5,256 nucleotides of DNA from DAOUKH01 sp034421515 (GTDB taxonomy: Bacteria; Chloroflexota; Dehalococcoidia; SHYB01). The position numbers and the translations under genes are program-made. The notes under the pieces are model-generated. The model saw only the letters and a list, made by a program, of their open reading frames with translations, was not told the origin of the DNA and made no database searches. The stretch is taken from positions 1 through 5,256 of the forward strand of contig DAOUKH010000032.1 in assembly GCA_034421515.1 (NCBI GenBank), given 5' to 3'. Below are positions 1 to 5,256 of the stretch, piece after piece; position 1 is the first letter of the stretch; each line of letters opens with the position of its first letter.

Positions 1-276
1 GGGCAGCGGCTTGGCCATCTCGGCGATGGTCTGAATCGCCACACCGCCCCACCGATTGTCGAGCCGGCTCCATTGGGTGACGCAGTGAAAGTCGGCGGTG
101 AGCTCGACCCTGGGCAATTCGCGCAGCTCGGCGTAGGTCAAGGCGAGGTCCTGCTCGACGAGGCCGAGGACTTGGAACGACCACCCATCGGGATCGAACT
201 TCGGCGTTGCGCCGTAGGTCAATACCGGGAACTTGGCGGTGACAAACTGGCCCGGAGGCACGCGTTCCTTGCTCAC
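1..276 (-). CDS. Sulfite-oxidase-like molybdopterin oxidoreductase (N-terminal part)
   Basis: Translating the minus strand from a GTG at 276 gives 92 residues that run off the left edge (C-terminus missing). The N-terminus reads MSKERVPPGQFV, followed by KFPVLTYGATP (about 15-25), GWSFQVLGLVE (31-41), LTYAELRELPRVELTADFHCVTQWSRLDN (47-74) and WGGVAI. This is the start of the oxidoreductase molybdopterin-binding domain of the sulfite oxidase superfamily, closest to the soluble YuiH-like 'sulfite oxidase-like oxidoreductase' group. Cys65 in FHCVTQWS sits where the family's molybdenum-ligating cysteine lies. No signal peptide precedes the domain, so a cytoplasmic enzyme is likely. The natural substrate of this group is not established; sulfite oxidation should not be assumed. 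GTG 276 is chosen because AGGGAG lies 9 nt upstream on the minus strand and family similarity begins immediately after it. The gene is divergent from the haem operon and not part of it. Confidence 0.85.
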   Translation of the reverse strand, partial: MSKERVPPGQFVTAKFPVLTYGATPKFDPDGWSFQVLGLVEQDLALTYAELRELPRVELTADFHCVTQWSRLDNRWGGVAIQTIAEMAKPLP

Positions 277-285
277 GGCGGGCCA

Positions 286-291
286 CTCCCT
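286..291 (-). promoter_or_regulatory. Shine-Dalgarno site of the oxidoreductase gene
   Basis: The minus strand reads AGGGAG here, 9 nt ahead of the GTG codon whose first base is 276. This is the only strong ribosome-binding match near the N-terminus and it decides the start. No convincing minus-strand promoter was found between it and the + strand promoter. Confidence 0.6.
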
Positions 292-402
292 TGGGAAGCG
301 TGATCGGTCGCCGCTCAGTATGAACGATAGCCGCCCCATCTGCCAGCCGACGGGACGCGGTCGTTCCGCCGCACGGCCTCGTGATTCGCGCAGAAAATCG
401 TG

Positions 403-431
403 TTGACTGTCACAAACCACCGGTGTAATCT
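403..431 (+). promoter_or_regulatory. Sigma70-type promoter of the haem operon
   Basis: A -35 box TTGACT (403-408) and a -10 box TAATCT (426-431) are separated by exactly 17 bp, the optimal spacing for housekeeping sigma factors. Transcription would start near 437-439, leaving a leader of about 50 nt before the ATG at 490. The -35 box lies within a small inverted repeat, TGAC-T-GTCA (404-412). The -10 box overlaps the first of two direct CCGGTGTAA repeats and abuts the palindrome CACCGGTG (418-425). An alternative -10, TATACT (431-436), would give a poor 22-bp spacing. This is the only good promoter seen in the window, and tight gene packing suggests it drives all five downstream genes. Confidence 0.65.
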
Positions 432-446
432 ATACTGCCGGTGTAA
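420..446 (+). repeat. Tandem direct repeats, probable operator
   Basis: The 9-mer CCGGTGTAA occurs at 420-428 and again at 438-446, a period of 18 bp, so both copies would lie on nearly the same face of the helix. The first copy overlaps the -10 box and the second begins at the predicted transcription start. A regulator bound here should block RNA polymerase. BldC, the best-studied relative of the adjacent regulator's DNA-binding domain, is known to bind direct repeats head to tail, so the first gene's product is the likely ligand. The repeat is seen directly; the operator role is inferred. Confidence 0.5.
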
Positions 447-489
447 CATCCGAAGCAATTATGCATAGATTTTGGCAGATTTGACGAGC

Positions 490-1101
490 ATGGCGCGAGC
501 GACGGCTTCTAAGTGGATCTCGTTGGGCAGGGCCTGCGAGATGCTCGGCGTCAACGAGAGCACCCTCCGCCACTGGGCCGATTCCGGTCGTCTGCGGACG
601 TTCAGGACGCCTGGGGGCCACCGCCGGTTCTCCGCCCAGGACATTGAAGGGTTCATTGGTGAGAGTGCCGCGACGGTCGTTCCCGAGAGCGCCCTTTCCC
701 GAATGCGCCGGCGGTTGAACCGGCGCCGCACCGGCGCCCCGCAGATCGGCGGCAACTTCGACGAGGCGGCGCGGGGACGGCTCCGCGTTCTTGGCCGCCG
801 CATGGTGGCCCTGGCCTCGGATTGGGCTGCCGGCGCGCGGCCGCGTCCCGAGCTAAGCGAGGAGGCGCGTTATCTCGGTGGGGAGTACGGACGAGAGCTT
901 GCCGCCGGCGGCGTCGGTCCCCGTGACGCAGTCGCCGCCTTCATTTTCTTCCGCAACACCCTGCTGGATTCTCTTGCCGTCCCGGCCCAGGGCGCTACGC
1001 GGCCCGACATCGCGGCGCTCGCGGACGAGATACTCCTCGAGATCGCAGGGGCCTACGAAGCACGGCCGAGCGGCGACAACCGAAAGGCGCCGGCGGGTTG
1101 A
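490..1101 (+). CDS. MerR/BldC-like transcriptional regulator with helical C-terminal domain
   Basis: This is a 203-residue protein if started at ATG 490. Residues about 9-56 form a MerR/excisionase-type winged helix-turn-helix: WISLGRACEMLGVNESTLRHW is the helix-turn-helix and RTFRTPGGHRRFSAQDIEGFI is the wing with the characteristic GGHRRF signature, also seen in BldC. Residues 70-85 are an arginine-rich linker. Residues about 90-192 look all-helical (LGRRMVALASDWAAG, EEARYLGGEYGRELAAGGV, AVAAFIFFRNTLLDSLA). They faintly resemble RsbRD N-terminal-type helical bundles, but I cannot assign a family or a ligand. Two in-frame TTG codons (472, 481) could extend it by 6 or 3 residues; none of the three starts has a strong Shine-Dalgarno, and ATG is preferred on codon identity. 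It is first in the operon, 3 bp before the dehydrogenase gene, which suggests autoregulated control of tetrapyrrole synthesis. Confidence 0.8.
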   Translation: MARATASKWISLGRACEMLGVNESTLRHWADSGRLRTFRTPGGHRRFSAQDIEGFIGESAATVVPESALSRMRRRLNRRRTGAPQIGGNFDEAARGRLRVLGRRMVALASDWAAGARPRPELSEEARYLGGEYGRELAAGGVGPRDAVAAFIFFRNTLLDSLAVPAQGATRPDIAALADEILLEIAGAYEARPSGDNRKAPAG

Positions 1102-1104
1102 GCG

Positions 1105-1761
1105 ATGCCGAGTACCTACGCGGTTTCCCTGGTGCTCCAAGGACGCAGATGCGTGGTCGTGGGAGCCGGTGACGTGGGCGAACGGAAAATCGAGGGGCTC
1201 TTGGAATCAGGATCCGATGTCGTGGTGATCGGTCCGGACGCCACGCCCCGTGTGCGAGCCTGGGCCAGGGACGGCCGCATCGCGTGGACCGACCGCGACT
1301 ATGCGGCGGGCGACCTCGACGGCGCTTTCCTTGCCATCGCGGCGACCGACGACCGCGAGGTCAACCGACGGATCGCCGAGGAGGCCTCGGACCGCCGGGT
1401 GCTGCTCAACGTGGTGGACGACCCGGAGCTGTGCATGTTTACCGCGCCCGCCTTGCTCAAGCGCGGCGACCTCACCGTAGCGATTTCCACCAACGGCAAG
1501 AGCCCGGCGCTGGCGCGCAAGGTCCGGGAGGACCTAGAAGGACGTTTTCCCCAGGACTATGGCGACCTCGTCGAGGCGGCGGCGGAGGCGAGGGCCGCAC
1601 TTAGAGAAGAGGGGCGGCACGTCACCGGCGACGTGTGGAACGCGGCTCTGGGCCCTGTCATCGACCAGTTTGCCGGCGATGGCAGCGGGGCCGAGGCGAA
1701 GGGTGCGCTGCTGCGGCTCCTTCGCGCCGGGGCCGACACCGACCATAAGGAGCGTCCGTGA
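1105..1761 (+). CDS. Precorrin-2 dehydrogenase (possible sirohydrochlorin ferrochelatase)
   Basis: This 218-residue protein matches the Met8p/CysG N-terminal module. It oxidises precorrin-2 to sirohydrochlorin with NAD+, and in some family members it also inserts Fe2+ to give sirohaem. After YAVSLVLQGRRCVVVG comes the Rossmann loop GAGDVGERK (20-28), then AIAATDDREVNRRI (78-90). LNVVDDPELCMFTAPALL (101-118) contains the Asp105 expected to match the catalytic aspartate (CysG Asp104 by memory). ISTNGKSPALARKVREDLE (127-145) is the conserved segment after it. The position aligned with CysG Ser128 appears to be Thr129. A helical tail (150-210) completes the usual length. There is no methyltransferase domain; that activity is on the CobA-HemD fusion further down the operon. 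The start gives the usual short N-terminus before the Rossmann fold. The stop overlaps the hemA start by 4 bp (GTGA), implying translational coupling. Confidence 0.88.
   Translation: MPSTYAVSLVLQGRRCVVVGAGDVGERKIEGLLESGSDVVVIGPDATPRVRAWARDGRIAWTDRDYAAGDLDGAFLAIAATDDREVNRRIAEEASDRRVLLNVVDDPELCMFTAPALLKRGDLTVAISTNGKSPALARKVREDLEGRFPQDYGDLVEAAAEARAALREEGRHVTGDVWNAALGPVIDQFAGDGSGAEAKGALLRLLRAGADTDHKERP
1747..1752 (+). promoter_or_regulatory. Shine-Dalgarno site of hemA
   Basis: AAGGAG lies 5 nt before the GTG at 1758, inside the last codons of the dehydrogenase gene. It supports the GTG start and the 4-bp overlap of the two genes. Confidence 0.7.
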
Positions 1762-3026
1762 GCATCGTAGCCGTTGGCATCAGCCACAAGTCGGCCCCCA
1801 TTGAGGTCCGGGAGCGTCTGGCGATCGTCCCTGCTCGGCTCCGGGATGCCTTGGAATCGATTGGCGGCTATCTGCCGGAGGCCGTCATCCTGTCGACATG
1901 CAACCGAGTCGAGGTCTATGCCGCGGCTTCCACTACTGATGAGGGGACCAAGCACGCCGCCGATTTCCTCACCGATTTCAACGAAGCACCGCGGGGCTGG
2001 GCCGAGCCTTATCTGTACAAGCATTGCGGAGGCGAGGCGGTGCGCCACCTGTTCCGCGTGGCCTGCGGCCTCGATTCGATGGCGCTCGGCGAAAGCGAGA
2101 TTCTGGGGCAGGTGCGCGACGCGATGGTCAGCGCGTCGGAGGCGGACAGATTGGGGCCCGCGCTCACGAAACTGTTCCACCGGGGACTTCGGGTAGGCCG
2201 CGCCGCCCGGACACAGACGGCGATCAGCCGGCACGCCCTCTCGGTCAGCACCGCGGGGGTGGAGCGGGCAAAGGCGGTCTTCGGCGGCCTTGGCGGCTGC
2301 CGGGTGCTGGTGATCAGCGCCGGAGAGGCGGGCAAACTTGCCGCGAAGGGACTGCGCGACGCCGGCGCCGCAGAGATCGGCGTCGCCAATCGCACGCGGT
2401 CGCGGGCCGCCGCACTTGCCGAGGTGCTCGGCGGCCACGTGGTCGGGTTCGACGACCTCATGGCTGTGGCGCATTCCTACGACGTCGTGATCAGCGCGAC
2501 CGCGGCCGAGGGCTACGTGCTCGATGCCGCGGCGGTCGAGGCGGCCATGGTCCGGCGTGAGGGCCGCCCCATCTGCTTGATCGACCTGGCCGCGCCTCGC
2601 GACATCGATCCGAACTGCCGTGAGCTTCCGAATGTCTTTCTCTACGACGTCGATGACCTTAAGTCCGTGACGGAGGGGAACCGGGAGGCGCGGGACCGCG
2701 AGGCTGGATTGGTCGAAGTCATCATCGAAGAGGCCGTGCAGGAGTACGAGGAGTGGGTGCGGGCGAGGGGAGCGGGCGAGGTTGTCGCGCAGATTCAGAG
2801 CAAGGCCGAAGCGATTCGCCGGCGCGAGGTGGAAAAGAGCCTGCGCAGACTTGAAGGTCTGTCGGATGAGGAGCGGGCCCGGATCGAGACCATGACGCGG
2901 GCGCTCACCCGTAAGCTGCTCCACGATCCCTCGGCGGTGCTCAAGACTCGTGGTGAGGACGAAGAGGTCCTCGAAACGGCGCGGGCGCTCTTCCGCCTCG
3001 ACACGTCCCAGACCGGCGGGGAATAA
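1758..3026 (+). CDS. hemA: Glutamyl-tRNA reductase
   Basis: This is a 422-residue, full-length enzyme that reduces glutamyl-tRNA(Glu) to glutamate-1-semialdehyde with NADPH, the first committed step of C5 tetrapyrrole synthesis. The N-terminal catalytic domain has GISHKSAPIEVRERLA (7-22) and LSTCNRVEVY (45-54), with catalytic nucleophile Cys48. It is followed by the signature GLDSMALGESEILGQV (104-119) and ISRHALSVSTAGVE (156-169). The NADPH domain begins at about 181 with RVLVISAGEAGKLAAKGL, then ANRTRSRA (210-217), DVVISATAA (242-250) and LIDLAAPRDIDP (274-285). The C-terminal helical dimerisation domain (about 315-415) includes the long charged helix and LTRKLLHDPSAVLK (383-396). The usual GAGE of the nucleotide loop reads SAGE here (Ser187), a mild oddity. 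Glutamyl-tRNA reductase is a usual control point of the pathway. Confidence 0.96.
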   Translation: MSIVAVGISHKSAPIEVRERLAIVPARLRDALESIGGYLPEAVILSTCNRVEVYAAASTTDEGTKHAADFLTDFNEAPRGWAEPYLYKHCGGEAVRHLFRVACGLDSMALGESEILGQVRDAMVSASEADRLGPALTKLFHRGLRVGRAARTQTAISRHALSVSTAGVERAKAVFGGLGGCRVLVISAGEAGKLAAKGLRDAGAAEIGVANRTRSRAAALAEVLGGHVVGFDDLMAVAHSYDVVISATAAEGYVLDAAAVEAAMVRREGRPICLIDLAAPRDIDPNCRELPNVFLYDVDDLKSVTEGNREARDREAGLVEVIIEEAVQEYEEWVRARGAGEVVAQIQSKAEAIRRREVEKSLRRLEGLSDEERARIETMTRALTRKLLHDPSAVLKTRGEDEEVLETARALFRLDTSQTGGE

Positions 3027-3067
3027 CCCGCGGGGGCCCGGCGGGGCCATCCCCTACGGCGAAAGCG
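3027..3067 (+). other. GC-rich hemA-hemC spacer with small hairpin
   Basis: This 41-bp gap is the only one of notable size within the operon and is dense in G and C runs. A perfect 5-bp stem GGCCC (3035-3039) and GGGCC (3044-3048) closes a GGCG loop. No T-run follows, so it does not look like an intrinsic terminator. No clear Shine-Dalgarno precedes the hemC ATG. The structure may be an mRNA-stability or translation-tuning element, or just chance in GC-rich DNA. Confidence 0.3.
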
Positions 3068-3976
3068 ATGCGGATACGTGTAGGTACGAGGGGCAGTCCG
3101 CTGGCCTTGGCGCAGACCGAAACCGCGCTCCGCCGACTGCGGGCGTTGCACCCCGGGGACACGTTTACGGTGGAAGTCATCCAAAGCTCCGGCGACCGTT
3201 CGCCGGAGGCGCCGTTGGCGTCGATGCCCCGCGGCGTCTTCGCGAAGGAGCTTGAAGCCGCCCTCGCCGGCGACGTGATCGACATCGCCGTGCATAGTTT
3301 CAAGGACCTGCCGATCGAGGCGTCGCCGGGCTGCTTGGTGGCAGCGGTGACGGAGCGAGGGGACCCCCGTGACGTACTGGTGTCGCCGGGGCGGGCTTCG
3401 CTGGCCGACATCCCGGCGCATGGTCGTATCGGGACGAGCAGCCCCCGGCGGAAGGCGCTGCTGCAGGCAATGCGGCCCGACCTCGATGTCGCTCCGGTGC
3501 GGGGCAACGTCGGGACGCGCGTGGGGAAGGCCGGAGCCGGCGGGCTCGACGGTGTCGTGGTTGCCGCGGCGGGTCTTGCCCGGCTGGGAATGCTGGATGC
3601 TGCATCCGAGATCTTCGATCCGGCGTCGTTTGTTCCCGAGGCCGGCCAGGGTGTCCTCGCTCTGCAGATTCGGGACGGCGATGATGCGATGGCCCGGATG
3701 GTCGAAGCTGCAAACGACGCGGATTCATGGACCGCCGTCACCGCGGAGGCCGCCGCGGTCCGGGCGCTCGGCGGCGGCTGTACCGTACCCGTCGCCGCCT
3801 ATGCCCGGGTCGAGGGCGATGAAATGGCCATGCATGGCGTGGTGTCCGACGGCGACATGCGGTTGGTCCGCGCCGAGGCGCATGGCGGCCGCGCCGACCC
3901 CGTGCGTGTGGGCCGCGAGTTGGCGCGCCGGCTCGCCGAGGCCGGCGCGGCGGATATCTTGGCGGGGCTTTCATGA
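3068..3976 (+). CDS. hemC: Porphobilinogen deaminase (hydroxymethylbilane synthase)
   Basis: This is a 302-residue, full-length enzyme that polymerises four porphobilinogens into hydroxymethylbilane in the cytoplasm. Domain 1 starts at once with RIRVGTRGSPLALAQT (2-17), which fixes the ATG even though no good ribosome-binding site is visible. FAKELEAAL (58-66) and DIAVHSFKDLP (72-82) follow, with Asp80 at the catalytic aspartate position. The family usually has Met, Leu or Tyr where Phe78 stands in HSFKD. GRIGTSSPRRKALLQ (119-133) and VRGNVGTRVGK (144-154) supply the conserved substrate-binding arginines. PEAGQGVLALQIR (190-202) and ALGGGCTVPVAAYA (233-246) follow, with Cys238 being the residue that carries the dipyrromethane cofactor. 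It lies 41 bp after hemA, and its stop overlaps the next start (ATGA). Confidence 0.96.
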   Translation: MRIRVGTRGSPLALAQTETALRRLRALHPGDTFTVEVIQSSGDRSPEAPLASMPRGVFAKELEAALAGDVIDIAVHSFKDLPIEASPGCLVAAVTERGDPRDVLVSPGRASLADIPAHGRIGTSSPRRKALLQAMRPDLDVAPVRGNVGTRVGKAGAGGLDGVVVAAAGLARLGMLDAASEIFDPASFVPEAGQGVLALQIRDGDDAMARMVEAANDADSWTAVTAEAAAVRALGGGCTVPVAAYARVEGDEMAMHGVVSDGDMRLVRAEAHGGRADPVRVGRELARRLAEAGAADILAGLS

Positions 3977-5256
3977 GGGGGAAGGTCTTTCTTGTCGGCG
4001 CGGGTCCCGGCGACCCCGGCCTGATTACGATGAAGGGCCTCGAGGCGCTCCGCGACGCCGACGTGGTGGTCTACGACCGGCTGGTGAACGAAGCGTTGCT
4101 GGCCGAAGCGCGGCCGGAGGCCGAGCTCGTCTTCGCGGGTGCGAGCTTGCGCCGCAACCCGAATCGCCAGGCCGATATCAATGCGATGCTCGTGCGCTTC
4201 GCCGAAGCGGGGAAGCAAGTGGTGCGACTCAAAGGTGGGGACCCCTTCGTTTTCGGGCGCGGAGGCGAAGAGGCCGAGGCGCTTGCCGCGCAGGGCGTCG
4301 ATTTCGAGGTGGTGCCCGGCATCACGTCGGCGATCGCCGCACCGGCGTATGCCGGCATTCCCGTCACTGACCGGCGGGCGTCGTCTTCCTTCGCCGTCAT
4401 CACGGGGCGAGAGGACGCCGGCCGGGAATGGTCCCGCGTCGCGTGGGCGAAGCTGGCCGGCGGTGCGGGCACGCTCGTTATCTTGATGTCGGTCGAAACG
4501 CTCGAGTCGACGCTGGCGCAGCTCCGCGAGCACGGTGTTCCGGCGAGCACGCCGGTGGCGGTCATCGAGTGGGGCTCGCTGCCACGGCAGCGGACCGTCG
4601 AAGGCACGCTTGACGACATCGCGGCGCGGGTGGCTGACGCCGGCCTCGGCCCACCGGCGGTGACGGTGGTCGGCGACGTGGTCCGACTGCGCTCGCGCAT
4701 TGGATGGTTCGAAAGCAAGTCACTGTTCGGCATGCGGGTGATGGTCACGCGCGCCAAGGCGCAAGCCGGCTCCCTCAGCCGGCGCCTCAGGAGCGAAGGA
4801 GCGGAACCCATCGAGTTGCCGAGCATTGAGATACGCCCGGCGCCGGACGTCGATGCCGTGGACGGCGCGGTGGAGCGCCTCGGGGACTTCGAGGCCATCG
4901 CCTTCACCAGCGTCAACGCGGTCGATGCATTCTTTTCACGCCTCGATGTTCTCGGGCTGGATGCGCGTGGCCTCGGTGGGCTGACCGTTGCCGCCATCGG
5001 TCCCGCAACGGCGGCGGCGCTCGGACGGCAAGGGCTGCGGGCCGACTTCGTGCCGCGTGAATACACGACGGCGGCGTTGGCTCAGACGATGCCGGGCGTC
5101 GAAGGGAAACGCGTGCTGCTGCCGAGGTCGGCGATCGCGCCGGCAGACCTGCTTGAATTGCTCGCGGCGCGCGGGGCGCGAGTCGAGCAGGTGCACGTTT
5201 ACGATACGGTGACACCCGGCAAAATGGCGTCCCGCGCCCGCGAGCTGCTGGAGGGC
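3973..5256 (+). CDS. cobA-hemD: Fused uroporphyrinogen-III C-methyltransferase / uroporphyrinogen-III synthase (3' truncated)
   Basis: An ATG overlapping the hemC stop opens a frame of 428 codons that runs without a stop to the window edge. Residues 1-246 are a SAM-dependent methyltransferase that converts uroporphyrinogen III to precorrin-2. It shows KVFLVGAGPGDPGLITMKG (4-22), VVYDRLV (32-38), VRLKGGDPFVFGRGGEE (84-100), VVPGITSAIAAPAYAGIPVTDRRASS (113-138), GTLVILMSVETL (166-177) and VVGDVVRLR (232-240). Residues 253 onward are HemD, which cyclises hydroxymethylbilane with inversion of ring D: GMRVMVTRAKAQAGSLSRRL, FTSVNAVDAFF (311-321), TVAAIGPATAAAL (338-350), FVPREYTTAALA (359-370) and VLLPRSAIAPADLLELLAARGARVEQVHVYDTV (381-413). 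HemD is usually about 250 residues, so some 75-80 are missing beyond the edge. Fusions of these enzymes are well known in Gram-positive and Chloroflexota genomes. Several usually conserved CobA residues differ (see findings). Confidence 0.93.
   Translation, partial: MRGKVFLVGAGPGDPGLITMKGLEALRDADVVVYDRLVNEALLAEARPEAELVFAGASLRRNPNRQADINAMLVRFAEAGKQVVRLKGGDPFVFGRGGEEAEALAAQGVDFEVVPGITSAIAAPAYAGIPVTDRRASSSFAVITGREDAGREWSRVAWAKLAGGAGTLVILMSVETLESTLAQLREHGVPASTPVAVIEWGSLPRQRTVEGTLDDIAARVADAGLGPPAVTVVGDVVRLRSRIGWFESKSLFGMRVMVTRAKAQAGSLSRRLRSEGAEPIELPSIEIRPAPDVDAVDGAVERLGDFEAIAFTSVNAVDAFFSRLDVLGLDARGLGGLTVAAIGPATAAALGRQGLRADFVPREYTTAALAQTMPGVEGKRVLLPRSAIAPADLLELLAARGARVEQVHVYDTVTPGKMASRARELLEG

Larger units (their letters stand above)
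277..489. other. Divergent intergenic region
   Basis: These 213 bp separate two divergent genes. The left part (277-395) is GC-rich and shows no convincing promoter, hairpin or conserved coding frame on either strand. The right part (about 390-480) is visibly richer in A+T and holds the + strand promoter, a pair of direct repeats and a short leader with several possible start codons. Confidence 0.7.

Noticed and set aside
73..303. Plus-strand open frame of 76 codons at the left end
   Set aside because: It is a shadow of the minus-strand sulfite-oxidase-like gene, whose conserved motifs and Shine-Dalgarno make it the real gene.
431..436. TATACT as the -10 box
   Set aside because: It lies 22 bp from TTGACT, whereas TAATCT at 426-431 gives the optimal 17 bp.
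3035..3048. Intrinsic terminator after hemA
   Set aside because: The stem is only 5 bp and no T-run follows; hemC and the fusion gene continue in the same operon.
1557..3050. Long open frame of 497 codons on the minus strand opposite hemA
   Set aside because: It is an antisense shadow of hemA in high-GC DNA. The composition is Arg/Pro/His-rich with no recognisable domain, while the opposite strand encodes an unmistakable HemA.
3369..4370. Plus-strand 333-codon frame spanning hemC and the CobA start
   Set aside because: It is out of frame with both recognisable genes, is Arg/Trp/Pro-rich, and crosses the hemC-cobA junction without any domain.
4071..5066. Minus-strand open frame of 331 codons opposite the CobA-HemD fusion
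   Set aside because: It is a Ser/Arg/Pro/Thr-rich low-complexity translation, and the plus strand has clear CobA and HemD motifs throughout.
1..5256. CRISPR array, tRNA or rRNA gene, insertion sequence or phage attachment site
   Set aside because: No regularly spaced repeats, tRNA-like cloverleaf, transposase coding or terminal inverted repeats were seen; the window is nearly all compact metabolic coding sequence.

Overview
This window looks like a high-GC bacterial chromosome (roughly two-thirds G+C by eye). It carries the start of a tetrapyrrole (haem/sirohaem) operon on the + strand and the 5' part of a divergently transcribed molybdenum-enzyme gene on the - strand. The glutamyl-tRNA reductase means that 5-aminolevulinate is made by the C5 route, so an alphaproteobacterial (Shemin-pathway) host is unlikely. 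The stand-alone precorrin-2 dehydrogenase, the CobA-HemD fusion, the BldC/excisionase-like regulator and the YuiH-type sulfite-oxidase-like neighbour suggest Chloroflexota or an actinobacterial-type lineage. I lean towards an uncultured Chloroflexota, at low confidence because no marker gene settles it.

Layout. Positions 1-276 (-) hold the N-terminal 92 residues of a sulfite-oxidase-like molybdopterin oxidoreductase, cut by the window edge. Positions 277-489 are non-coding and carry one good sigma70-type promoter (TTGACT, 17 bp, TAATCT). Two direct copies of CCGGTGTAA, 18 bp apart, overlap its -10 region and predicted start point. From about 490 to the window end five genes run in the same direction: a MerR/BldC-like DNA-binding regulator with an unrecognised helical C-terminal domain; a precorrin-2 dehydrogenase (Met8p/CysG N-terminal type); hemA; hemC; and a uroporphyrinogen-III C-methyltransferase/uroporphyrinogen-III synthase fusion (CobA-HemD), which is open at the right edge. 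Genes are separated by 3 bp, overlap by 4 bp (GTGA), are separated by 41 bp, and overlap by 4 bp (ATGA), so this is almost certainly one operon.

How it works together. HemA reduces glutamyl-tRNA to glutamate-1-semialdehyde. HemL and HemB, not in the window, would make porphobilinogen. HemC makes hydroxymethylbilane and the HemD half of the fusion closes it to uroporphyrinogen III. The fused CobA half can methylate that product directly to precorrin-2. The dehydrogenase encoded upstream then makes sirohydrochlorin and perhaps inserts iron to give sirohaem. The operon therefore covers both the common trunk and the sirohaem/corrinoid branch. The regulator, first in the operon behind a promoter with tandem repeats, is the natural candidate for autoregulated control of the pathway.

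The metabolic genes are ordinary. The parts most worth a second look are the regulator with its putative operator, several non-consensus residues in the CobA half, and an altered dinucleotide-binding loop in HemA.
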